A stretch of DNA of 64,000 bases from Oscillospiraceae bacterium. GTDB taxonomy: Bacteria > Bacillota > Clostridia > Oscillospirales > Ruminococcaceae. Position numbers and translations under genes: made by a program. Below the pieces are notes generated by a model. The model was given only the letters and a program-made list of their open reading frames with translations, made no database searches and had not been told where the DNA came from. Of the stretch, positions 1 to 8,660 are shown piece by piece. The first letter of the stretch is position 1, and each line of letters opens with the position of its first letter. Location of the stretch: contig JAJQHJ010000001.1 in the NCBI GenBank assembly GCA_021199795.1, positions 17,010 to 81,009 of the forward strand, written 5' to 3'.

Positions 1-1313
1 AAAATAGTCTGCACTTCTTCCATGATATTGATATTGTAGATTCCGGCATGACCATCAAGAGTCCAGCCGATATTCTCCTGATTGCCGAGCTGGTTTTTCT
101 GACGATAGAGATAATACGGACTATAGCCGGCATTCAAGAGTTTTTCTGTGGAATATCTGATCATTCTCTCGCAGAGTTCGCCGTTACCGAGGCTTCTTCT
201 TGTCATAAGCTCTGACGCACGCTTGATTGATAGAGCATGAATGGTTATATTTTCGGGGTTCAGTGCCATTATGCCATCAGCTGAATTTGTAAAGCTATCA
301 AACTTGTCATCAGGTAATCCAGCAATCAGGTCAACATTTATAGCCCTGAAGCCTTTTGATTTAGCCAGCTCATAGCTTTTAAGAAATTCAGCGACGGTAT
401 GGCTTCTGCCGATGGATTTGAGGACTTCTTCGTTCAAGGTCTGAGGATTGATGCTCACCCTGTCGCAGCCGTTTGACTTGATAACATCAAGCTTTTCAGA
501 TGTAATGGTATCTGGTCTGCCGGCTTCTACCGTATATTCGCGGATATGAGACAGATCAAACGAGGAGGCAATTGTCTTCATGATTCTGTCCAGGTCTCTA
601 GCTTCTATTGATGTCGGGGTTCCACCTCCGAAATAGACTGTATCAAGTGTCAAGCCTTTGCCCTTAACAAGCTCACCCGTGTATGCAATCTCTTTACAAA
701 GTTTTTCGACATACTCCGGCATCAGCTTTTTGAAGCTCGAGACAGTCTGTGAGATAAAAGAACAGTATGTACACCTTGTCGGGCAGAATGGGATGTCGAC
801 ATAAAGGCTGAACGAACGCTCAGGCATTTCTGAAACAACTGCATCCTGATTCTCAGCTGTCTTCCAGCCGATATTTATCTTTTCGTCGGTCATGAGATAT
901 CTGTCAGTAAGATAAGTGGATGCTTTTTCAAAATCAAAGCCTTTTGCACGTAGCTTATTTATCAGCTTGACAGGGCGGACGCCAGTCAGTATTCCCCATT
1001 CTGGAGAGATTCCGGTGAGTGTCCTCAGACACAGAAATAAAATCTTTCCGAGCTGAAATTCACATTCATCTTCATAATCTTCTGTGTCAGTAGGTAATGT
1101 CAGACTTTCAGAAGCTATTCTCCCGTCAAGAGTAACTGTTACCTTTAGAAGAGAACCATTTCTTTCAATAAGCGCAAAGTTGTCGTTAGGAAATGCCGGA
1201 CTCTCTTCCGTATCCAAAAAAATAAATCCAAAGCTTTGTGCAGGGAAAAAGAGCTTCGAGACAGCCTCGAGCTCATACTTAAAATCATTTCCCGAAAATA
1301 CAAGTGTAAACAT
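1..1313 (-). CDS. hemZ: Coproporphyrinogen dehydrogenase-like radical SAM protein HemZ (partial, C-terminus off the left edge)
   Basis: About 437 codons are visible from the ATG at 1313 with no stop before the window edge; HemZ proteins are usually near 490 residues, so perhaps 50 C-terminal residues are missing. The radical SAM cluster motif CPTRCTYC lies near residue 176 (CX3CX2C), followed by the glycine-rich YFGGGTPT motif. An N-terminal extension of roughly 170 residues before the motif is typical of HemZ rather than HemN. The family is annotated as oxygen-independent coproporphyrinogen III oxidase, though many clostridial members lack a complete haem pathway, so the substrate is not certain. 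It begins 4 bases after the MBL-hydrolase stop and is the last visible gene of the recJ-relA operon, its usual location in Clostridia (often followed by hisS-aspS). Confidence 0.87.
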   Translation of the reverse strand, partial: MFTLVFSGNDFKYELEAVSKLFFPAQSFGFIFLDTEESPAFPNDNFALIERNGSLLKVTVTLDGRIASESLTLPTDTEDYEDECEFQLGKILFLCLRTLTGISPEWGILTGVRPVKLINKLRAKGFDFEKASTYLTDRYLMTDEKINIGWKTAENQDAVVSEMPERSFSLYVDIPFCPTRCTYCSFISQTVSSFKKLMPEYVEKLCKEIAYTGELVKGKGLTLDTVYFGGGTPTSIEARDLDRIMKTIASSFDLSHIREYTVEAGRPDTITSEKLDVIKSNGCDRVSINPQTLNEEVLKSIGRSHTVAEFLKSYELAKSKGFRAINVDLIAGLPDDKFDSFTNSADGIMALNPENITIHALSIKRASELMTRRSLGNGELCERMIRYSTEKLLNAGYSPYYLYRQKNQLGNQENIGWTLDGHAGIYNINIMEEVQTI

Positions 1314-1317
1314 CTTA

Positions 1318-1944
1318 TTAACCTCTGAGAGCACCTAAGTAGGGATTTTCCATGAGTTCAGAATATAAGTCCGTTTCCGGTCCGTGTCCAGAAAGAACAC
1401 GCATATTTTTTCCATCTGCAAGCTTATAAAGCTTGTCAATCGAAGAGATTATGTCGTTGAACGTGCTTTCTCCTATATCGATCCTGCCAATGCTTCCAGC
1501 AAAAAGCGTGTCGCCGGAAAAGATTGTATCTTCTATAATGAACGAAACAGAGCCTGCGGTGTGACCTTTGGTAGATACAACCTTGAAAGTCATATCGCCA
1601 AAAGTTAGTTCATCCCCGTCTGAGAAGCACTCTTCGCCATCGCATGGATAGAAAGGAACGGAAAAATAGTCAGCACGGCAAAGCCTGGAACTGCGGAGCA
1701 TTGGCTCGTCCTCATGTGAAATCATCACTTTACATCCGGTTTTCTCCTTGAGCTCTCCAGCTGCTGAAATATGATCAACATGACCGTGAGTCAGGAGAAT
1801 TGCTTCCAGCTTCAGGCTGCCGAGTCTGCTTATAATTCTTTCAGCATCACACGGAGCATCAATCAGTACGGCAGTATTACCGGAACTGACAATATACGCG
1901 TTGGTTGCAAAATCTCCCATATTGGGGATTGTTAAAATCTGCAT
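1318..1944 (-). CDS. MBL-fold metallo-hydrolase (glyoxalase II-like)
   Basis: The 208-residue protein has the metallo-beta-lactamase metal motif THGHVDH at about residues 52-58, a later FSGDTLF (metal-bridging Asp) and a C-terminal SGHGPET histidine. This is the short hydroxyacylglutathione-hydrolase-like form, a cytoplasmic thioester or phosphoester hydrolase whose substrate cannot be told from sequence. The ATG at 1944 is chosen because AGGTG lies 6 bases upstream; a GTG at 1953, directly abutting the relA stop, would add three residues but has no spaced ribosome site. It sits between relA and hemZ, a conserved clostridial arrangement. Confidence 0.88.
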   Translation of the reverse strand: MQILTIPNMGDFATNAYIVSSGNTAVLIDAPCDAERIISRLGSLKLEAILLTHGHVDHISAAGELKEKTGCKVMISHEDEPMLRSSRLCRADYFSVPFYPCDGEECFSDGDELTFGDMTFKVVSTKGHTAGSVSFIIEDTIFSGDTLFAGSIGRIDIGESTFNDIISSIDKLYKLADGKNMRVLSGHGPETDLYSELMENPYLGALRG

Positions 1945-1953
1945 AGTATACAC

Positions 1954-4230
1954 CTACTTTGAGCTTCTTTCAACCGTGAATACGCCCTCAACCTTTTTGA
2001 GCCTTGTCATGACATTTTGAAGTTCGGCTGTTCCGGCTACGCTGATTGTGAGAGTTATGCTCGCGTTGCCGTTTTTAAGGACTCTGGCGGTCGATTCATA
2101 GGTCATGGTTCTAGTTTCCTGCAGGCAGGACATGATATCGGCAAGAATACCAATTCGGTCATAACCAATTACGTCGAGGACAACCTTGTAGTAGTTGCTG
2201 GCGGTTTCATCCTTGCCTGCCCAGTGAACAGGAATCCACCGTTCGGGCTCATTATCTTTCTGCGAGAGATAATTGACGCAGTCGCACTTGTGGACTGAAA
2301 CCCCATGACCGCGGGTAATGAATCCAATAATGTCGTCGCCCGGAAGAGGCGAACAGCACTGTGAAAGCTTGACAACACAGTTGTCCATTCCATCGACTAT
2401 TATACCTGAGCTCGGTTTCTTCCTGCTGGTGAATTGATCCTGAGAATACTGATTTTCGTTCTGGCTTGCAGACTGGATATATTTCTTTGTATACTCATCC
2501 TTGAGCCTTGGAATTATCTTTGATAGTGTGACTCCGCCATATCCGATTGCGGCATAGAAATCATCCAGAGTTTCGCAATTGTGGCGTTTCATGTCGAGAG
2601 AGAGGAAGTCCTCAAGTTCATCGTCTGGAACTCTGATTAAGTTGCGCTTGAATTCGCGTTCGAGCTCCTGCTTGCCCTCAGCAATATTCTCATCCCGACG
2701 TTCTTTCTTGAACCATGAGCGAATCTTGGATTTTGCCTCGTTGGTCTGGCAGATATTGAGCCAGGCTCTGTTTGGACCATGGTTCGGATCTTTTGTGGTT
2801 ATAATCTCGATTATTTCACCGGTTTTAATCTGATAGTCGAGAGGAACAAGCTTCTTGTCAACTTTTGCACCGGTCATACGGTGTCCAACCTGCGTATGGA
2901 TTGCATAGGCAAAGTCTATAACCGTGGCTCCGAGAGGAAGCGAGATAACGTCGCCCTTGGGGGTCATTGCGAATACATCTTCCGGTGCCAGATCGTCTTT
3001 GATGGCTCTTACTATATCCTCGACGTCGTTTGACTCCTGCTGGCTATCCAGTATCTGGCGAACCCAGTTAAGGCGACCGTCATACTTATATTTGCCCTTG
3101 ACGCCCTCTTTGTACTTCCAGTGAGCAGCGATACCATACTCAGCTGTGTGGTGCATTTCGTAGGTTCTTATCTGAACCTCAAAAGGTATGCCCTCCCTGC
3201 CCATAACTGTTGTATGGAGGCTCTGATACATGTTGGCTTTAGGTGTGGAAATATAATCTTTGAACCTGTTCGGAATTGGCTGGAACATATCATGAACCAC
3301 GCCCAGAACATAGTAACATTCAGTGACTGTATTGACGATTACACGGACAGCATACTTGTCATAGATTTCGTCGAAGAGCTTTCCCTGCTCGTAGACCTTT
3401 TTATAGATGCCATAAGCACTCTTGACCCTGCCCTCGATTGTGGGGAGAGGGTTGAAATCCTGTTCGAGCCTCATCGCGAGACGCTTTTTTATCTGCTCGA
3501 TGAAAGCCTCGCGCTCAGGCTTGGATTTCTCAAGAAGCTGTTCTATTTCGTTATAGGCGAATGGATCCAGGTAGGAAAAAGCCAGGTCTTCAAGCTCCTC
3601 TTTCATCTGTCTTATACCAAGACGGTTCGCAAGAGGGACGAATATGCTCATCGTCTCAAGAGAGACACTTCTTCTCTTTTCCTCACTGCGATAGCCCAAG
3701 GTTCTCATGTTATGAAGTCTGTCAGCAAGCTTTATTATTATGACTCTTATGTCCTTTGACATTGAAAGAAGCATCTTGCGGATATTCTCCGCCTGCTGCT
3801 CTTCCTTTGAATAGAGGGCAACCTGATTCAGCTTGGTAACTCCGTCGACGAGGTTCGCAACATCCTCGCCAAATCTCTTTTTGAGCTCTGCATAGGTCGT
3901 TCCTGTGTCCTCGATGACATCGTGAAGAAGTGCTGCACAGATGGTGTCAGCATCCATTCCGAGTTCTACAAGTATCTTTGCGACTGCTATCGGGTGGATA
4001 ATATACGGATCACCCGATTCGCGGAATTGTCCCTCATGTTTTTCACGGGCAAGCTGATAGGCCTGCTCGATTTTTTCGATGTTATAGTTCTTATCAAGAG
4101 CTACTATTGAATCTATGAAGTCTCTATAGGCTTCATCCGCAATTTTTGCATTCTCCTCCGGAGTTCTGACTACCTTCTTCGGAGTCTCGACCTTTACTTC
4201 ATTTTCATTACCGTTATTTACTTCTGCCAT
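1954..4230 (-). CDS. relA: Bifunctional (p)ppGpp synthetase/hydrolase, Rel family
   Basis: At 758 residues this is a full-length Rel. In order: HD hydrolase domain (HD at residues 103-104 in LLHDVIEDT), the synthetase domain (YQSLHTTVMG), TGS domain, a Cys-rich region (CCSPLPGD) and a C-terminal ACT domain. Both hydrolase and synthetase motifs look intact, so it should make and degrade the alarmone (p)ppGpp in response to ribosome stalling. It starts 23 bases after the recJ stop in the same operon. In many Clostridia apt lies between recJ and relA; it is absent here. Confidence 0.96.
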   Translation of the reverse strand: MAEVNNGNENEVKVETPKKVVRTPEENAKIADEAYRDFIDSIVALDKNYNIEKIEQAYQLAREKHEGQFRESGDPYIIHPIAVAKILVELGMDADTICAALLHDVIEDTGTTYAELKKRFGEDVANLVDGVTKLNQVALYSKEEQQAENIRKMLLSMSKDIRVIIIKLADRLHNMRTLGYRSEEKRRSVSLETMSIFVPLANRLGIRQMKEELEDLAFSYLDPFAYNEIEQLLEKSKPEREAFIEQIKKRLAMRLEQDFNPLPTIEGRVKSAYGIYKKVYEQGKLFDEIYDKYAVRVIVNTVTECYYVLGVVHDMFQPIPNRFKDYISTPKANMYQSLHTTVMGREGIPFEVQIRTYEMHHTAEYGIAAHWKYKEGVKGKYKYDGRLNWVRQILDSQQESNDVEDIVRAIKDDLAPEDVFAMTPKGDVISLPLGATVIDFAYAIHTQVGHRMTGAKVDKKLVPLDYQIKTGEIIEIITTKDPNHGPNRAWLNICQTNEAKSKIRSWFKKERRDENIAEGKQELEREFKRNLIRVPDDELEDFLSLDMKRHNCETLDDFYAAIGYGGVTLSKIIPRLKDEYTKKYIQSASQNENQYSQDQFTSRKKPSSGIIVDGMDNCVVKLSQCCSPLPGDDIIGFITRGHGVSVHKCDCVNYLSQKDNEPERWIPVHWAGKDETASNYYKVVLDVIGYDRIGILADIMSCLQETRTMTYESTARVLKNGNASITLTISVAGTAELQNVMTRLKKVEGVFTVERSSK

Positions 4231-4253
4231 ACTGTTCCCTCCTCGTTGAATTT

Positions 4254-6287
4254 CTAGCCATTCTCTTTTTCTTTAATCAGGCTGTCAAGACGTTGAAGCG
4301 TCCTGGAGCTTTCAATATCTACCCTTGTTTTCGGCTTGGTTAACTCTATGTAGCCGTTTTCAGCAGTTCTGCAAAGACCCGTTTCACAGAAAGCGTCGAC
4401 CGCCACCGACAGCTTAAAGCAGTTTATTCCAAGTCTTGCCGATATGTTCATGACCGTGAACGGTGCCACAATGCTGAAAGCGTATTTATATATCGAAACA
4501 AGCTCTTCACGGGACGGTCTACCTTTTTTCAGGATTTCTATCGGCAAATCCTCACCGCGGCGGAAACACTCATAAGCATCATAAGCCGCAAAGTAGCTCT
4601 CCTGTCGAATCCCATGAAGACGATAATCTGTTACCGTCAGAGTAAAGCTCTTCTTGCCATTATATTCATTTATTGAAAGCGTTCCCATAAGGTCAACCTT
4701 ATCGCCAGCTTTAATTCCGATGGATGATGTCTTTTTTCTGAACATTAAACAGCTCAGGTGAACACCATCATACGAGACCTCAAGCTTGGTGTGCTCACCG
4801 TTTTTAAGGGAAACTACCCGTATAACAGCTGCACCAGAAAGTGCGAACAGCGGCTCAGGATTCCCGGCTCCGTATGGTTCTATTCTCTCAAGATCTGCGA
4901 TATTTTTCTCGGTTATATCCGCTCCTCTGAGAAGCTTATCGGCTATCAGAGTGAATCTTGGCATCATGGGAAAGTCTTCTTTGGCGTAAGCTAAAATCAT
5001 TTCTTTAAGCTTAGGAATATCCTCTTCTTTTACGGTCAAGCCACCGGCACATTCATGACCGCCATACTTGACCAGGATTTCCTTGCAGGCATCAAAGCAT
5101 TTGAAGATATTGAAGCCAGCTATACTTCTTGCAGAGCCAACAGCAAAACCATTATCATCTACTGAAAGAACCACAACCGGTCTTTCGTATCTTTCAAGCA
5201 GCCTTGCCGCTACTATTCCTATAACACCGTGATGCCAGCCTTTGCCGCTTATGACAACCACCCTGTCATGAACTATATCGGGATTCTCAGATATATAAGT
5301 GCCGATTTCTGAGATAATCTCTGCCTCACATTGTTTCCTCTGGTCATTGAGAGTTGAAAGTTTACGTGCATTTTCAACCGCTTCGTTGCCCTCTGTAACG
5401 AGCATATCGAGTGCAGTTATGGCAGAGCCAAAACGACCAGCGGCATTGATTCTGGGAGCCAGGAAGTATGCAACCGACGAAGAGTTCATATTATCACGAT
5501 TGATACCACTCTGCTCGATAAGACTTATAAGCCCCTCCCGCTCGGTATATTTAAGCTGGCTCAATCCCATATTCACGATAGTTCTGTTCTCAGAAACAAG
5601 CGGGACTATATCGGCTATGGTTCCAATGGCGCAAATGTCGGCATACTGCTCAACTATGAAATCAGCTCCGTCCTCTTCCAAAGCACAGAGAAGCTTCAAG
5701 GCAACCCCTACTCCGGCAAAATCTCTGAACTCTGATTTGCAGTTTTCAAGGTACGGGTCGACCAAAGCCTCCGCTCTCGGAAGAGCTTCCGCAGGCTGAT
5801 GATGGTCGGTAATAACAAGCTTCATGCCGAGATCATAGATATAATCAGCTTCTCTCACGGCTGTTATACCATTGTCGACCGTTACTATAAGTGTTGCGCC
5901 ATTCTGTCGGATTTCATCGATGGCACGCATATTAAGACCATAGCCCTCACTGCGCTCCGGAATATAGCAGAGTGTTTCTACTCCCATATTCATAAAGTAG
6001 TCGTATAAGACCGCTGTCGAGGTTACGCCATCACAGTCATAATCACCATAGATACAAATAGTTTCACCGTTTTCGATTGCCTGATTTATGGTTTCTACCG
6101 CCTTGTCCATGTCGGGAAGAAGATATGGATCGCTGAGCTCGGTGCCATTAATAAAGTCTTTTATATCATCAGGATTATTATATCCTCTTGCAGATAAAAC
6201 TTCAGCAGTAAGACGTGAAAGATCGGTCGATATGAGATTCTTTTCGACAGCATCTGTATTAATCGTTCTTACTTCCCATCTTTTCAT
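4254..6287 (-). CDS. recJ: Single-stranded-DNA-specific 5'-3' exonuclease RecJ
   Basis: This 677-residue protein has the DHH-family motifs DYDCD at about 82-86 and DHH at 161-163, then a DHHA1 region with GGHECAGG and a C-terminal OB-fold part. RecJ resects DNA during recombination and mismatch repair. The length exceeds the approximately 570-580 of E. coli RecJ; an extra C-terminal region, ending in lysine- and glutamate-rich sequence, is common in Firmicutes. The ATG at 6287 (KRWEV) is preferred because GAGGG lies 7-8 bases upstream; an in-frame ATG at 6305 lacks a ribosome site. It is the first gene of the recJ-relA-MBL-hemZ operon and has a consensus promoter upstream. Confidence 0.94.
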   Translation of the reverse strand: MKRWEVRTINTDAVEKNLISTDLSRLTAEVLSARGYNNPDDIKDFINGTELSDPYLLPDMDKAVETINQAIENGETICIYGDYDCDGVTSTAVLYDYFMNMGVETLCYIPERSEGYGLNMRAIDEIRQNGATLIVTVDNGITAVREADYIYDLGMKLVITDHHQPAEALPRAEALVDPYLENCKSEFRDFAGVGVALKLLCALEEDGADFIVEQYADICAIGTIADIVPLVSENRTIVNMGLSQLKYTEREGLISLIEQSGINRDNMNSSSVAYFLAPRINAAGRFGSAITALDMLVTEGNEAVENARKLSTLNDQRKQCEAEIISEIGTYISENPDIVHDRVVVISGKGWHHGVIGIVAARLLERYERPVVVLSVDDNGFAVGSARSIAGFNIFKCFDACKEILVKYGGHECAGGLTVKEEDIPKLKEMILAYAKEDFPMMPRFTLIADKLLRGADITEKNIADLERIEPYGAGNPEPLFALSGAAVIRVVSLKNGEHTKLEVSYDGVHLSCLMFRKKTSSIGIKAGDKVDLMGTLSINEYNGKKSFTLTVTDYRLHGIRQESYFAAYDAYECFRRGEDLPIEILKKGRPSREELVSIYKYAFSIVAPFTVMNISARLGINCFKLSVAVDAFCETGLCRTAENGYIELTKPKTRVDIESSRTLQRLDSLIKEKENG

Positions 6288-6329
6288 CTTACAGCCCTCT
6301 ATCATCCGAAATTATTTGCGAATGGAGAT

Positions 6330-6358
6330 ATTATACCACTCCAAACGACATATTTCAA
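6330..6358 (-). promoter_or_regulatory. Sigma-A-type promoter of the recJ-relA-hemZ operon
   Basis: On the minus strand TTGAAA (6358-6353) and a perfect TATAAT (6335-6330) are separated by 17 bases. The -10 box is about 43 bases upstream of the recJ ATG, and just after the terminator of the upstream operon. Confidence 0.75.
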
Positions 6359-6389
6359 GAACCCGTACACTATAAAGCCCTATTTTTCT

Positions 6390-6423
6390 TAAGAAAATAC
6401 GCTTCCCTTTTCCAAGAGAAGCG
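6390..6423 (-). terminator. Rho-independent terminator after the murD-to-esterase operon
   Basis: Minus-strand stem CGCTTC/GAAGCG (6423-6418 with 6405-6400), extendable by two pairs, loop of about 8, followed by TATTTTCTT. It lies 14 bases past the SGNH hydrolase stop. Confidence 0.65.
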
Positions 6424-6436
6424 CACTCACTTCAAA

Positions 6437-7060
6437 TTACTTTATCTTGTCCACAATCTTCTTCATGTACTCAGCATAAATACTGCCGATAAGTCTTGCG
6501 CCTTTCTCGGTAGGATGAACGCCGTCCTCAGCGAATGACACCGGGTCGTCACCTATAAAAGCAGAATTAAGAAGTCCGTCGAGTGGAACATAGACGTCTG
6601 CATATTCACGAGCAAGCTTTCTTATGACCTCGGTCTTCTTGTAGAGGTCTTCTCTGAAATAGAGCTTGTCGGGAACAGGAATCAGGAACGGTTCCATTAG
6701 CATTATTCTTGCATGGGTTCTTTCTTTCATTGCGTCAAGAATGGTTCTGTAATTCTTCTCGAACTGCTCATCGCTCATCCAATCTCTTTCGCCGGCATGG
6801 CTCCAGACGTCGTTGATACCGATAAGAATCGAGCAGATGTCCGGTTGAACCTCGACAAAATCGCTTTCAAGACGCTCGACAAGATTACTTGTCTGGTCGC
6901 CTCCAATTGCAAGGTCGACGAACTCGAACTCAACATCCGGGCAAAGCTCCTTTAGTGCGGGTGCGGCATATCTCGGGTAACCCCATCCAAGATCGTGAAT
7001 GTTTTCACGGTCTCTTCCCATGTCGGTTATGCTGTCGCCCTGAAACAGTAGTTTAATCAT
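6437..7060 (-). CDS. SGNH/GDSL-family hydrolase (putative carbohydrate acetylesterase)
   Basis: The 207-residue protein has the block I GDSITDMG motif with the nucleophile at Ser10, block III GINDVW, and a C-terminal DGVHPTEKG carrying the catalytic Asp and His. No signal peptide is seen, so it is probably cytoplasmic. Families with this layout deacetylate oligosaccharides or hydrolyse simple esters. Its position 38 bases after a secreted GH26 mannanase suggests, by inference only, that it removes acetyl groups from imported manno-oligosaccharides. The start is supported by GGAGG ahead of the ATG. Last gene of the long murD operon. Confidence 0.85.
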   Translation of the reverse strand: MIKLLFQGDSITDMGRDRENIHDLGWGYPRYAAPALKELCPDVEFEFVDLAIGGDQTSNLVERLESDFVEVQPDICSILIGINDVWSHAGERDWMSDEQFEKNYRTILDAMKERTHARIMLMEPFLIPVPDKLYFREDLYKKTEVIRKLAREYADVYVPLDGLLNSAFIGDDPVSFAEDGVHPTEKGARLIGSIYAEYMKKIVDKIK

Positions 7061-7098
7061 AGTAATTCCTCCAATATATTTTTGTATTTGACCTAAAG

Positions 7099-8658
7099 TT
7101 ATTCAAGCCGATATTTTGTCAGATCCGGCAGTTCTGAAAGCGTCAGAGTGTAATCACTCTGATACGCCTTTATAAGCATACTTTCTTCGGTATAGGACTC
7201 GTTATAGCCTTTCCATGTGTAGACGAAATCTCCGCTCCATACGCCCCAATAGAGCCAGTGGATGTTGTCCTGCTGGAGGTTGTCGGGATCGGGTATACAG
7301 CCATTTTCGGAAAGGGCTACAAGCTTGGTTTCATCTGAGCACTTGTATGCTTCAATAAATGTAGCTGCCTGCGAAGAATACTCATTTTCGCCAGGATAGA
7401 TATCCCATGCGATTATGTCGACAACGTCATCACCCGGATACCAGTCGGCATCCTGACCGTTCCAGACCCAGATGAGGTTTGTGAGCTCATATTCCTCTGT
7501 GAATATCTCGTACATGAGTCTGTAGAGCTTGATGTAGCTCTCGGAGGAACAATCTCCCCACCAGAACCACGCTCCTGATGCCTCATGAAGCGGTCTCCAG
7601 AGGACAGGAACACCATAATCTCTGAGAATCTGGAGCTTTGAGGCTATCTCATGCATGTCCTCAACCAGGAGGTTATAAAGCTCGTCGTCCTCGCCGTTCA
7701 TGGCTTTATCCAGATCTATTGTCGAGTACTCGGTATAAAATGAGCTGTACCATTCCCCGTTATCAGATACATATCCCTCTGGCGATTGCCAGTGCCAGCA
7801 GATCTGTACTATTCCTCCACAGTTGACATACCAGTCATATGCTCTCTCAACGGTTTCAGTTGAAGCATTATTTGCCTGAGCTACCGGAGTATAGTTCATC
7901 ATGTCGAGACCTAAGACTGCGAACTCTTCACCGGTTATTGAAGTTATCCATTCGTATTCCTCAGAGTCTCTGCTTGCATCGGCAAACTGACCGGTGAGAG
8001 TATACTTTCCATAGATATCGCAAAGAAAGTTATAAAGCCTTACAGTATTGTCGTCAGCATTCTCGTTTGAAAGGGAGCATGTGACATTGTAGACGTCCTC
8101 GATATTTATATCTGAAGCTGTGATGGTGAGGCAGTCATAGTCAACCCATCCCCAGCTTACTGTCATTGAAAATTCGTGAGTGCCTGCGCTCAGGTAGATA
8201 TATTCGAGAGTTACGTCGCAGACTTCTTTCCCAACATCGCACACGACAGAGCCGATGTAGCTTCCATCAAGATTGGCGTAGTTGGTTCTTCCGGCATCTG
8301 AGGTGTATGCTGAAACAGTCAGGTTATAGAAACCAGAATTCTCAATGTCGAATGAGATTACCATCGAATCGCTGTCTGAATTCAGTCCGGTTACGCCTAA
8401 TCCACCTGAGAAAAGTTCATTGCTCTTGATTGAGCAGTTACCTCCCAAGGTTGCGTCCTCAAATTCAAGGAGCTGGTAGTAGTCGCTTGGAGCATTATTC
8501 TCAGTGTAGGTGTTCTCACTCAAATCGAGTGACGTGTTGTACTCACTTCTTACGTCGCCGAATGTGGCGTTCTCCATAACAGCTGTGCCGCAGGCTGTAG
8601 TACAGAGTATTGCCGCAATAGTGAGCATACAGACTAAGCCTTGAAGTAATTTTTTCAT
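7099..8658 (-). CDS. Secreted lipoprotein beta-mannanase, carbohydrate-binding module plus GH26
   Basis: The 519-residue product starts with a lipoprotein signal peptide ending in TTAC-G (Cys near 23). Residues about 60-185 resemble a CBM35-like beta-sandwich (EFEDATL start), and about 200-515 are a GH26 domain with WRPLHEASGAWFWWG, where Glu near 359 is the acid/base, and ALSENG, where Glu near 451 is the expected nucleophile. GH26 enzymes mostly cut beta-1,4-mannan. The ATG at 8658 has AAAGGA 8 bases upstream; the ATG at 8664, overlapping the dnaE stop as ATGA, has the site only 2 bases away. Finding a surface polysaccharidase directly behind dnaE is unusual. Confidence 0.88.
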   Translation of the reverse strand: MKKLLQGLVCMLTIAAILCTTACGTAVMENATFGDVRSEYNTSLDLSENTYTENNAPSDYYQLLEFEDATLGGNCSIKSNELFSGGLGVTGLNSDSDSMVISFDIENSGFYNLTVSAYTSDAGRTNYANLDGSYIGSVVCDVGKEVCDVTLEYIYLSAGTHEFSMTVSWGWVDYDCLTITASDINIEDVYNVTCSLSNENADDNTVRLYNFLCDIYGKYTLTGQFADASRDSEEYEWITSITGEEFAVLGLDMMNYTPVAQANNASTETVERAYDWYVNCGGIVQICWHWQSPEGYVSDNGEWYSSFYTEYSTIDLDKAMNGEDDELYNLLVEDMHEIASKLQILRDYGVPVLWRPLHEASGAWFWWGDCSSESYIKLYRLMYEIFTEEYELTNLIWVWNGQDADWYPGDDVVDIIAWDIYPGENEYSSQAATFIEAYKCSDETKLVALSENGCIPDPDNLQQDNIHWLYWGVWSGDFVYTWKGYNESYTEESMLIKAYQSDYTLTLSELPDLTKYRLE

Positions 8659-8660
8659 TG

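Noticed and set aside
3121..3759. A 212-codon plus-strand open frame inside relA
   Set aside because: It is antisense to a clearly coding Rel gene, has no ribosome site and the protein resembles nothing; it is a shadow of the minus-strand codons.
5299..5799. A 166-codon plus-strand open frame inside recJ
   Set aside because: Ser/Ala-rich reverse reading of recJ, without a start signal.
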